DNA from: Balanoglossus misakiensis
Lineage: Eukaryota > Hemichordata
NCBI GenBank assembly: GCA_040954595.2
Contig: CM082584.2
Location: forward strand, 8,990,001-9,054,000
Direction: 5' to 3'
DNA: 64,000 bases
Part shown: one piece after another, positions 1-16,400 of the stretch
Layout: each line of letters begins with the position of its first letter
How positions within the stretch are numbered: the stretch's first letter is position 1
Made by a program: the position numbers and the translations under genes
Notes under the pieces: model-generated
What the model was told of the DNA's origin: nothing
Databases searched by the model: none
What the model saw: the letters and a program-made list of their open reading frames with translations, nothing else

Positions 1-955
1 ACTGCAGAGGCATATTGTGTTTACCGTGGTTGACTGAATGGTCGACAGCAACTTGATCGGCAGAATAAACACATGACCACACATCATCGCCGCCCTGTGG
101 GTAAAGGGAAAAAAATAGTGTTATTAACACCAAATTCACTTTCAAATGACAACATATTTGCTGCAGTCGAACCTGCATATAGTGGCCAGTCAAGGAATTT
201 TCCTAAACTGGTCTTTATAGACAGGTGGCCGATGATCGAAAATGACAGTACCGTTTACGTACCATGTACTCATCGTGAGAGAAACCGACCCCAACGTAAA
301 TCTGACCGGGTTTGATCTTTCCCAGGATTTCTATGGTCATCAGCAAATCGGACCCAGCTACTGGTGCCCACGTCACCATGACGTCACAGTCGTCTACGTC
401 CGTGCAGTCTGCTGGAGACTTGTAGCATCCTTTCGTTGAACTACATCCTGCCGACGTGACCAACTTTTGGGACTGCAAAAAACAAAAATGTAAGTTTTTA
501 CCTACAATTGTTAAGCAAAAGTGCGCTTCCATACAGTCTAGTAGATAGTATCTATTGCCCAACAAATATCACGTGTCTCTTCAATCATGGCCCCTCTATT
601 AGGTCAACGGAATGTGTATGTTGGGGGACACCCCCCAATGGACCGTAAAGCGAGGTCGCGTTGTTGACAAAAATCAAATGGGAATTTGTCTGAGCTTGTC
701 AGGTTTTTGTTTTTCCTCGTCCACGACAAAACAAACTACATTGTACATATATGTGTGTGTGCGCGATCGAGAGGACCAGACAACCGATGTGGTCGTCTGA
801 TGTAAAAGTGGGTAGCATGCCTTTTGGACCATTAAAGGCGTGTTATTGCTTATGCTCTGCGAGTATTATTGAGGCTTGGATTGCCAGCTTACCTGCGCGT
901 CCACCAACCCCTGCGTCAGTAGCAACAATATAAAACTCAGACAGGCTTCTTTCAT
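1..955 (-). CDS. FRRS1-like DOMON/cytochrome b561 protein, paralogue A (5' exons only)
   Basis: Three coding exons are visible on the minus strand: 893-955 (21 codons, signal peptide with a leucine run, ending VDAQ), 263-472 (70 codons) and 1-94 (partial, running off the window). The second exon has the same length and phase as exon 2 of the neighbouring gene at 3.8-8.2 kb and shares its Cys-rich motif (GCYK-PADC-DVDDCDVMVTW) and the GFSHD-M ending. Exon 3 continues GGDDVWSC, the usual DOMON sequence. DOMON domains are extracellular heme or sugar-binding modules; in this family they are followed by a membrane cytochrome b561 domain, which would lie outside the window. The start is the ATG in ACCATGA just after a CCACAG acceptor at 967-972, so a 5' UTR exon lies further upstream. 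Same orientation as paralogue B: a tandem duplicate. Identity as a DOMON gene is firm; which family member is not. Confidence 0.8.
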
Positions 956-966
956 GGTTATCTTTT

Positions 967-3690
967 CTGTGGATAACAAGCAACAAGAAATAACATTAAT
1001 GTGGATGTCGAAATATTTCGACTGTATCGTAACCAGTTTTAGTCTGGAAGCTATCATAAACATGTGTATGTGGGGCCTCAGGCGACTACTATAATTGATG
1101 CGTTAGTGACAACATTGTCGTCATTTTCGGTTGTGATAATCAACCTGTGTCTGTAGTTATAGCATTTTCTAGGGACTTCGCATCGATTTCGGAATTATTT
1201 CTTGTCGAAATCTACTTTTATGCACACAAAAAACAGCGCATCCCATCCTTACTACGGTTCCCGGTGTAAGGGCTTGTTTGTAAACCCGACGAATCCGGTG
1301 TTAGAAACACGCTTTATGATTGCGCCACCTGTTGATCACTCGTGTTATGTTGTGGAAAGACTATTTTGCCGTAAGCGTTGGATTCATCGCGATGGCACGC
1401 TATATAAATAGTTCGATCCGTCCGCGCCAGACTTGAGCTGGTGTACCAGTAGAAGTAGTTCTACCATTTTGATTCTATTAAAAAACATCTACAATTCGAC
1501 CCAGACGTTGCAGAATAGTGCGATCCTTTTCTACAGCAAACAGTAGTAAATATTGTGGTTTGCTCTCGCGAAAGCCATCTAGGTGTAAGTATGATGATGT
1601 ACTGTAGCTATCGCGGGTGTGACTGTCGCAAATGTGGATGTGGTAACGATCATGATCAGTGCATTTTGTGATGTGAGACACGCGGGTAGCTTCGACGATA
1701 TTCGAAAACACGACTGAAATAAACGGAAACTTACGTTTTGGTGCAATAATATATCCCTTGACGATGTAGAACGCGACTTAACTCGAAACCAGTTTTCTGT
1801 TGACTGTCTTTGCAAGAGCATCAAACGCGTTACCCATTAGCGTCTGGATTTTTTTAGAGCTGCGCTCGATTCACACTTACACAGTAGCAGAGACCGGTGG
1901 CAGTGAATAACAATGGCGCTGGTAACAGACTGTACAAATCCAATGAATTCTACCAGTGGGGTCTGTTGCATAACAAACTATGCATAATTTATACGAGGCA
2001 AGAGTGAAAGGCCAAAGGACAACGCCCTAGTTTTGAACTCAATGCATGGCGCGATGTGTCAGTCACATGGTTGGGAGACAGAACATCGACAGGGACATCT
2101 TTCACACATTGGAAGATAGAAATGCGCGCGTTAACACTTTTTTACTGATGATCGTCAGCTTTATACAAAAATAATGAAATCGAAGGAACGAATCGAGCAA
2201 TCTCGTTTCATGCACCTGGTTTTAGGGTTTGTTTATGCGGGGGTTCAATGTGAAAACATGGCCTTCATGCCATTAAAGTACAATAACCGACCTACAGATA
2301 AACCAACGAAGCGCGGCCGAGGTATAGAAAAATCGACAGAACAGGTCAAACCACGTTTTATGAGATCGAACGCATGGATGGTTATTGTTGAAATAGAGTG
2401 TGGCCGTTTCAAGTGAGTTACTTTCGGACACATTCCCTCTATCACGTGGATCGTGATTTTAAAACTCAACACTTCAGAAGAAATTCGTTAACATGAAAAT
2501 TGTGTTTAAATACTGTGCTTTTCCGTGAAGTATTACTAGAAAGACGTTTTGTATGCTACAAAAACAAACACAACCAAAACACATTTCTGTCGTTCACTGT
2601 TGTGTGTACGGACGTAAGATCTTGTCCGCCTTTGTGGGTGTAGACCCCTAACATCTTGGCGATCGTTATCTGGCACAATTTCAAATTATCTAAAAACCGA
2701 CATTTTTTACTTGACTTACCTCAGAGAGCAAAATCAATCTGGCGTAGCCGAGAAATAAGACAGAACGCAAGCTAGGATAGATAATAACTTCCAAGAGGCG
2801 TGTCTCTCTTTTCAGTGTTGGGCGCTGGTGTTTGGTCTGATCGTCAGGCAGCGAATAAACGCAACTGGACAGATAATGTAACGCTCTATTCAAGTGCACG
2901 ACTTTGCTCGTCAACACAGCGTCTTTTCATAACGGGACAAAGGATAGAACAGAATAGGCTGATTGTCTTCCGCCGCTAATTCAATCTGATCACCCATTCT
3001 CACGCTGCCGAACCATTAATTAACATAAGTTGAGAATTGGTGCACATATTTTTCATATGCAAAGCGACGCGACAGTATTATAACTCGAATCTGAACGCGG
3101 GTTACATAGAATACATTATAAAAACTTTCTCTGAGCTATCACATCGAAACCAATGTTTAAATATTGAAGAAGATATTCAACTTGGTGGCTTGTTATTGCC
3201 CCAGTCGGCTTCGAGTCTGGAAGGCCAGCTCTCGATATTTTTTTTCACGTGTACCGATCACACAAACCGTGATAATTTGAAGTGGAGGTTATTTACTAGT
3301 ATTTATTAGCCCAAACTTCGAAGTCGTCAGATATTTGCGCGCAAACAAGTGAATACAAGTACATGTACGTTGATCCAACAGACGGAACAAATCGCCCTTT
3401 TGTATGCTGTATCGATCAGATTGCTCACAAAACTGTAAAGTGTAGACAATCTACGGTTCAATGATTAGCAGTACGCCTTGAAAACATGACCACCATCAAA
3501 TATAACTGTCTAGAATTATTAGTCCTTTCATTTATGCGGTTGGTATAGACAAAAAACAGGGAGCAGCACTATTTTCCTCATTCGTGTACATGTATTTTGC
3601 CGCCATTTTCAAACGCATGTGGCAGAATTCCCGCGTAAACGACATGTACCAGCCATTTACAAAGACACAGGCAGGTTATAATGTTAACAC
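967..3690. other. Intergenic region between the two FRRS1-like genes
   Basis: No convincing coding exon was found; the open frames are short and lack splice context. It should hold the promoter and a non-coding first exon of paralogue A. A TATATAAATA element at 1401-1410 is palindromic enough to serve either strand and could be the TATA box for a minus-strand start near 1370, but this is weak evidence. Confidence 0.4.
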
Positions 3691-3696
3691 TTTATT
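3691..3696 (-). terminator. Poly(A) signal AATAAA of FRRS1-like paralogue B
   Basis: TTTATT on the plus strand reads AATAAA on the minus strand, about 130 bases downstream of the paralogue B stop codon. It is the first such signal after the stop. Confidence 0.55.
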
Positions 3697-3823
3697 ATTA
3701 TTCAGCGAGAGTCGAACGTTTTGCGCTGATTTCATTATCATTCTTACACCTTGAAAATTGAATTTTAAGGATACATGTGCGGCGCTCGAGACCGAAGACA
3801 TTATTTTAGGTTCCAGACGGTCT

Positions 3824-6800
3824 TCAGGGAGTATTTAAAAATATGTTAGTATAATATTGTCGTGGAAGTGCAAAACAACAACTGGACGTAAGTGCAGGGA
3901 AATCACTTTGTAATACATTGGAAATTAATTCTTGAATTGATAAATCAATTAAAATTAGCCGACATAGTCGTTTTCTTGTTGAGCTGTCATCTCCAGACTG
4001 GATTTGACCACATGACTTCCAATGGCTGTCGTCCATCGATGGTAGTTATGGTAACCGACTTACATCAATGCTATGAGAACTATCAGAAGTGTCGTTACTC
4101 CGATGACGCCAAAAACGTGGGTTCCCAACAGAAACATGGCCACACCCGAGCCCTGTGGACAAAGTTAGGAGAGAGTGAAATAATCCGAAGTTGCCTCAGC
4201 GGTAAACGGTGTAGACTATAATAAGTTATCCTTTTCTTTGTGAAATTTCGAAATTTTCAGCCATCTGCTCAACTTCTTCAATACATGTACTGTATTATCT
4301 TACCGGTGGTGTAGGTTTATCCTCACTGACAAGATGGCGGACCGAGTCACGTTTGTTTTCTTGCATTTCGTACTGTTCTACCTGTTTCCGTGCAACTGCG
4401 GAACAGAAAAAAAAATTACCACAAAATCCAAATCATAAGAGTGAGGGTTATCTGATCGTGTCTGTGTGTCTGTCTCCTTGTTTGTCTACGATTCTGCCTC
4501 TATCTCCCTCCCCTCCCCTCCTCCCTGTCTCTCTCACCTCCATTTTCTGCGAGTCCTATGACAAGTCTCAACAGAATATCAATGACAACATGGAACAGCA
4601 CAAATCCAACCATCGCCCAGAATGCATAGTCAGGCAGATCCAGCATTTCCAAGTCGATTCCGATAAATACACAAGCAACTGAAAGGGAATAACAAAGGAA
4701 AGCATTTTAATAAATTTTATAATTAAATCCTTACAAAACGACCGAATCAGCTGTGGTGACGAACGGTGCTGGAATGTGGTTGTCTGGTCAAATTGGTATC
4801 CAGATACACCACGTGGCCTCCCTCTCAGAGCGCCCTCTACAGGCGTGTAAGGATCGACGGTTTGAGCCAGGCGCGGCCATGTTGGCCAATCGTAGAGTAC
4901 TCCCGCTTATGATATTGCTATTTGGACCAATTTATTTAATATGACTGTAGAGATAGGCCCCATATTGACCATAGTCTAGCACACAGCAGCAAAATATAGC
5001 AAAATAACGCGGCTTGCAACCCGAAAAGATATAGGCAATTTTCTGGTTGTCCAGGTTATAGTACAGCGTTACAAAGTTACTCATACTTACTGGCCAAAAT
5101 ATGTGCTGATGTTCCTACACCCCAGTGGGCCCAGTTGAAATATGGACGTCTGTAATTAACGGACGACAAAGATTGTAAATTTGCTGGGATAAATACATGC
5201 TTCGTTCTAAGTTTTCACAGGATGTTGATGATAATGAGTTCACAAACGAACGGAACACACTGTTTCGAGGAAGTTCTTTTTCTAATTAAAATATTTAAAA
5301 TCGTTAGTTGATCTCTGAAGCAACTTGGCTCACCTCTTGGTTCCCGGATGAGGTCTAAGCAGTGCCATAATCGGATTGATCAGTCCAAGAGAAGTGGCTG
5401 ATATACCACAGGCAGCGTGAATGAAAATAGTCTACAGGTGGCCAAAAGACACAAAAATATGTAAAAGAGAACAAAATGATCATTTATCACTGTTTGCTTG
5501 CTTAGATTACTCTTTCACACGCGGGTCGTACTTCTCAACATTACAGATCATTTAATTATTTTCTCTACATACAATTTTGTCGACAAAATGGCAACAAATG
5601 TAGGCCTATACATACATACAAATAAATGGAATCGTGGTTTGTAAAAAAAAAATATACAGCGTGTGTGTTTTGTAGGTTGCATTTTATAATGTCATTTAGA
5701 AGGTGAAGTGTTAATTACCTGGGTCATTTCGCGATATTGGACAAATCCTCCAACGTAAACGAAGACACACACGAATCCGGCCACGAAACAAAGGACATTT
5801 GTTACCATTAAGAAGCGGTGCATCTACAAACAAAAAAACAGTATTTACTTGTGTGACGCTCTGTTTGTTTGATGCGGTAACCACCATGTTTGTTTTTACT
5901 CAAGTAGAGAGTCGATATTGTTGCTTTCATCGGTTTTTATTTACTCTGGTTCCCTGTCATAATGGCTGCGCTGTGTTACGCGGCGGCCATTTTGTTTGGG
6001 GCAAAATGGCCGTCGCATCAAATTTTAACAAAATGGCCGTCGCATCAAATTTTAACAAAATGGCCGCCGCATCAAATTTTAACAAAATGGCCGTCGCATC
6101 ACAGCGATCATCAAAGTACATTGTATATTTCTTGCCAGAAAATGAGATATTTTCAGTGAGTATGTGTAGCAATTAAACTTACGGCAAACCAGACTTTCTC
6201 CCCGCAGAGTTTTGAGTTAGGCCAGATAATCTTGAAATGCTTGGCCAGCATAATGGCGATACTGGCACAACCAATCCAACCGAACACCATCAGACTGGCT
6301 GCATGCATGCAAAGAAAAACATCAAATACTTTTAACATCAAATACTTTTATAAGAAAATTATATTGTTTCAATGTCGGCCTTAACTAAAATACCTTGCAA
6401 TCAGCAAAATGGCTTTGAAGGTGTATACTTGTAAACGCTTACCGTGACATTTCAGCAAAATTGGTCGCGGAGCAACACCGGTCACGACGTCCACGGATTG
6501 GAAATCCACCTTGTTGGCTGTGATGATGGGTAGTTCTTGATGTTTGCCGGCGTTAATCACGCCTGTAAATTGTATCAACGTCAAAATGACTTGTCAATTA
6601 CTAAATTGTCCAAAATACAAATGTATACGCAACTTGTTCGAGAAATTAGGGACTGGTCAGTTTCTTCGGCCTGGGGGCGATGGATTCATGGGGGAGGTCA
6701 ATTTTGGAATTTGGCGATAAGGGGTGGGGAGTCACCAACTTTCAAGTTCAATACTCACCAACATTATCAATGAAGATAGGAGTTCTGGCAACCAAAAGGA

Positions 6801-8186
6801 TGTATTTTTCGTTAAGGTCAAAGGTCGGCGATTCTGCAACTCCCGCTTCTTGCGCGAGTGTCTTGGGTCGAGTGAAGCGACACTGAATGACTGAGTTTTC
6901 AATAACGCCCTCCAAGTTGGTCACGCTTCCCTGCAAGCCAAAATACACGCGCCAAACTATTATAGGGTACTTTTTGTTAACAAAATTGTCGTCATCTCAA
7001 ATATATTACGCTTTTTTTCGATTTGTGTGCTGATTGGCAGTTGTTTTGTTTTGTTCGGTTTGCTTTTCGCTTGTCTGCTTAAAGTAGACAAAAATATTAA
7101 AGAAAAATAATACAAATGAAAACTGTAAAAGGGGACAGGCAGAATGAACCAGTATGTACTTTGATTGAAGAAAACTTGTCTCGTACATGTCATTACTTTG
7201 AAATTCGAACATTTGAAGACAGATGAAAATTCCCCGTTGAGACTTCTAAATGTTGTTTCTATAATATATACTAGTAACCAGGGATACTTACCTGTGGTAA
7301 AATGAGAGGTTTGGGGAGCTCTTTACCAGTTGTGTAAAAACGCGCAACTGCAACTCCATTTACCGTGTTTGCACACGACCAAACATCGTCATCAGTCTGG
7401 CAAGAACATCAAAAAACAAGGAATGAAAGAAAGTCATTTCTTTCTGAAAAGTAGTAATCAGCTTAAAAAAAAAGTTTTAAAATTTTCGTTTTGAGATGGG
7501 GAAGAGAATACTGAAGATAGATTTACTCCTAAGCTAAGATCTGCCACAGAAATGTACTCACCATGAAATTGTCGTGCGAGAAACCTATGGCCACCTGTAG
7601 ATCTCCCAATTCGGCTCTCAGCTTTCCGAGCAATTCAAATGTAATCGTGTCTGTTCCTCCGACTGGTTCCCACGTGACCATGACATCACAGTCGTCCACG
7701 TCACTACAATCTGCTGGCATCTTGTAGCAACCCTTGACGGTACCACACCCTGACGATGTCACCAATTTGGTCTAAATAAAAAGATTCGCAAGATTCTTTT
7801 TCAATATTAAACATCGTGATGTTTTGGGAGTGCCTATTGTAATTAAATAAGTTTATAATTTCTGAGATCAAACCCCGACCTCTGAATTTCCAATATTTGT
7901 GGATGAATTTCCTCAAAACAAGTAGTCACTTTTATACGACTGTCTTTCGCCGAAGATGACCAACATCATCACAGTTTCTGTATGACCGGCAGATGATGGC
8001 GCCCTCAAGCAACGAACAGTGATGTTGTCGCACTTTCCGTGCCACTTACATCCTTAACAGAATGTTTAGTAACTGTAAGGAAACTTTACTTAACGTTGAT
8101 CCCGTTATTAATCTTAACACTGCAATATTACATACCTGGGCGTTCACCAGTCCATGTAACAACAGCAACGTTAGAATCCTCAGCAT
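3824..8186 (-). CDS. FRRS1-like DOMON plus cytochrome b561 membrane protein, paralogue B (complete)
   Basis: Thirteen exons join in frame to 471 codons plus stop: 8136-8186, 7562-7771, 7292-7396, 6759-6930, 6443-6562, 6183-6298, 5719-5823, 5334-5431, 5091-5149, 4538-4678, 4304-4395, 4064-4152, 3824-3881. Residues 1-17 are a signal peptide (MLRILTLLLLHGLVNAQ). Residues 18-180 form a DOMON domain, with DDVWSC after a GFSHDNFM motif. Residues 220-395 are a cytochrome b561 domain with about five hydrophobic segments and the family landmarks EKVWFAMHRFLM, FIHAACG and NWAHWGVG, whose histidines are the likely heme ligands. A final hydrophobic segment (about 430-458) ends in a short tail. Related proteins (FRRS1/SDR2) pass electrons across membranes to ferric iron. 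Unlike vertebrate FRRS1 it has no reeler domain between signal peptide and DOMON. A 5' UTR acceptor lies at 8202-8203. The last exon (18 residues plus stop) is the least certain. Confidence 0.85.
5985..6099. repeat. 27-bp tandem repeat with adjacent hairpin, in an FRRS1-like intron
   Basis: About 3.6 copies of a 27-base unit (core AAAATGGCCGTCGCATC followed by AAATTTTAAC) run from about 6003 to 6099 in the intron between exons 6 and 7 of paralogue B. One copy has CCGCCG instead of CCGTCG. Just before it, GGCCATTTTG and CAAAATGGCC form an inverted repeat with a short loop (about 5985-6012). Confidence 0.85.
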
Positions 8187-8203
8187 CTTGGTGATTTTTG
8201 TCT

Positions 8204-13271
<5,068 letters not shown>

Positions 13272-13408
13272 ATATGGACACACCACAGTGACACATCACA
13301 CCAATACATTGCTCGCCACGTTGTCGTGGAAACATCTAAGAGTCGATAACCAAGACAAGCGTCTCGAGATTTTTTGTGTGGGATCAACCGACTCCTCCAA
13401 CAGACAAC
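13272..13408 (+). other. 5' UTR part of the first coding exon of the ABCA gene
   Basis: A TTTCAG acceptor ends at 13271. The exon continues to a donor after 13474; the ATG at 13409 is the first one that gives the conserved ABCA N-terminus, so 13272-13408 is untranslated. Confidence 0.6.
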
Positions 13409-16400
13409 ATGGAGTTCTTCACTCAGCTGTATCTACTGTCTTGGAAGAACTTCACCCTCCGTCGTCGTCACAAGGTGAGACCGATGTCTAGATTTGAAAA
13501 GTCAATTAACCCTTTCACCACAATGTTTCAGTCCGAACCCATAGTTTTCTATGGTAAGGTTGGACCTCTAAATAGGGAACTGGGGGTGAAAGCCTTTGTG
13601 TGACCTATACTTTTCATTTTTGACCAGACAGTGTAGGCAAATAAAACAGACGATGATGGCAAATACATATATATCCTTAGTTTTGTACTGTGTGTTTAGT
13701 CCCCATAACTGTGACATGTAGTACATGATTTATGGACGTGAACATTCTACTATATCACAATTTATTGCCGCCTTTGTCATTCCACATCTCAGGACAAAAA
13801 CACACCTGTTTGCACTTCACGTTTACGTATTAGTCAAGACATGAAATGTTCCTTGTGGAGACTTCAAAACTTGCTCTTCTAAAACTACATACACACCTCA
13901 ATTTTTTTTTTACCTGCAGCTATGCAAAACTTGTCAAATGCCGACCAGTGTATATTTGATGCATTGACAAGCCAAATACACTGTGCGTCAGCCATAGCAA
14001 CGCGCACTATTATTACTCATACATATTAATCATATGGAGTATCATAATTTAGCCTGTATTTGTGTGGTTTATGATTTTGTATGAGTGACAAGGCGTTTAA
14101 ACTGACTACGTCTGTTTATCTAGTGAGGAAGGTCTTTTTACATGACCTGGCCACAGTTGACTGCTTTCAAAGGTTTTCACTGTGGCGACATTTTAAGCCG
14201 GAGGGATGACAATATTGTAACCAGAGTTGAAATAGTTTCATTGCCACCTGATCGCAGCAGGGCACAGCTGCAACTTGAAGAAAACGCACCACCACAGATC
14301 ATAATTACATCACAAATGTTGTGTAATTATCTCTGAATTGCTGTTACATCTCTCTATATCTACGACATAATGTGTCTGCATGTTCTCATTATCAAGATTG
14401 GCTGAATAATTCAGACTTCTGTAAATTAAACATATAAAAAAAAAATTAATGTTAAAATTCAGGAAATACATGTATATTGTTTTGCAGGAGATTCTTTTTC
14501 CGATGATGTTGTATTTCTCGTATAATATTTCATTGATGGTCATTCGTTCTGTTTCTGTTGGTTTCTTTTCAGCTTCGTCAATGTATAGAAATATTCTGGC
14601 CATTAATTATTTTTCTAATTTTGGTCTGGGTTCGTGGAAGAAAACCACCAGAACATGCACATGAATGTAAGTATGAAGAGGAAATGTTCTAGTTACTCTT
14701 TTAGTATACTTGTGAAGGCAGAAAAGCTTCATAACCTGACTTGACAAACCCAAGTGAAATGGCAATCTGATGAATATCCACTTTGACTTGATTACCGACT
14801 TTGTTTTATGTCGCAGGTCATTTCAATGGAAAAGCCATGCCTTCAGCCGGATTGCTCCCGTTTTTCCAATCCCTGATGTGCTACAGTGAGAATAAATGCC
14901 ATCGATTTCCAGTTACAAGTGAAACAGCTGGAATAGTGGATTCATTCAACAGTTCTGGGTAAGTGGGATCCAGTTGTTTCCTATTGAAATCTGGAAAACG
15001 TCAAAATCCATTACAAGTCAAAAATAACCAAAAAGCAGTTACTTTTGTAATAGGAAGTAACATATGGAAATGCAGACTCAGGTTGTTCTCTTCAGAAATT
15101 TTCAACAGAATCACTGCAATTTTAAATTTACCCCTGTTTTTTCCCCAATGCAGGTTGTCTGAGTTCTATGAGACACTTCAGACTATCGTGTCGAACGAAA
15201 CTCTGATGATGGAGTTGGTTTCTCTGTGGAACATGACACAGCCATTACCAGGTAAAACAGGTTTTTAAACCGACACCCTTGACTTGTTTCTGTTTGGCAC
15301 TCTATGATTGTCATTTTGTATAATTCAATATGGCTGCAGTATGTGCATGTAATCTCTTATGTTACAAACTTTTATGTGGTTTAATTTCAGACAATTTTCC
15401 ACTGTCCAGCATTCTGACGGATCCGGAAAAGCTGAAGCAGGTTCAGTTGAGTCCTGATGTCATGGACGCCATCGGAGATGCAGATTTGACACCAGAGAAG
15501 GTAAGTACAGTAAAATCTGTCTAAACCAAAAATCTATGTAGAAGTCTTCAAGGTGTACTGAAGACTTCACCCTTGCCTAGAAACGGGTCAGTGGTCTTTT
15601 GACAAAAATAATATATTTAAAACAATGTTTTTCCGCATAGTATTCAGATTATTGAGACTTGATGGATCACTTGAGACGGTTTCTTTTGTACGCACGACGT
15701 CATTCTCTCCACTGTACCACTGTATTGATTTTTAGGCTACACAGTCGTGCATGACCTACTTCAAAAATATCTCTGCAGGTGACTTGGTTCCATTTCACGA
15801 ATAGGCCTGACTCAGTGTCTCCTGATCTTTTTCACCTTTGAACTGTGAACTTTTTTGGCATTCTGTTTCGCTCTCCTGCTGCCAGAGTATAAAGTGATGC
15901 TGGACAAGTCAGAGTTGAAGTTATTGGAATCACTTAATAATTTCCAGAAGCTTTCTGTGAATAAATGGTATCTGTAATTTGATATCAAAGGAAAATATCA
16001 ACCATATATTTTGATGGTTTTCTTGGGATATTGTTTGGATTGGTTTTGTTGCACATCAAAAAGTTGTGAAATTCTATCTTTTGCATCACCCGTCTCTTAC
16101 AGTTCGAGGAAATCCTCGGGGATCAAGACTGGCGGAGTGCCCTCTGTGGGGACACCTCTACACTGCGGGACCTGCTGGGCATCGACAATGACGCGTTGCT
16201 ACGGGAGACACAGCATGAACTCTGTGACCTGAACATGTTTGATATGCTGATTGTTCTGATGAAACTGCAGGGACTCAATAATCAAGAAACATACGACAAA
16301 ATTGTGAGTTGAGATATTTTATCTGTGCTCCTTACACTCATTCCATTGTGATTATTATTTTTTTATCTTGAGGTGATGGAGATAATTATGACTTACTGCA

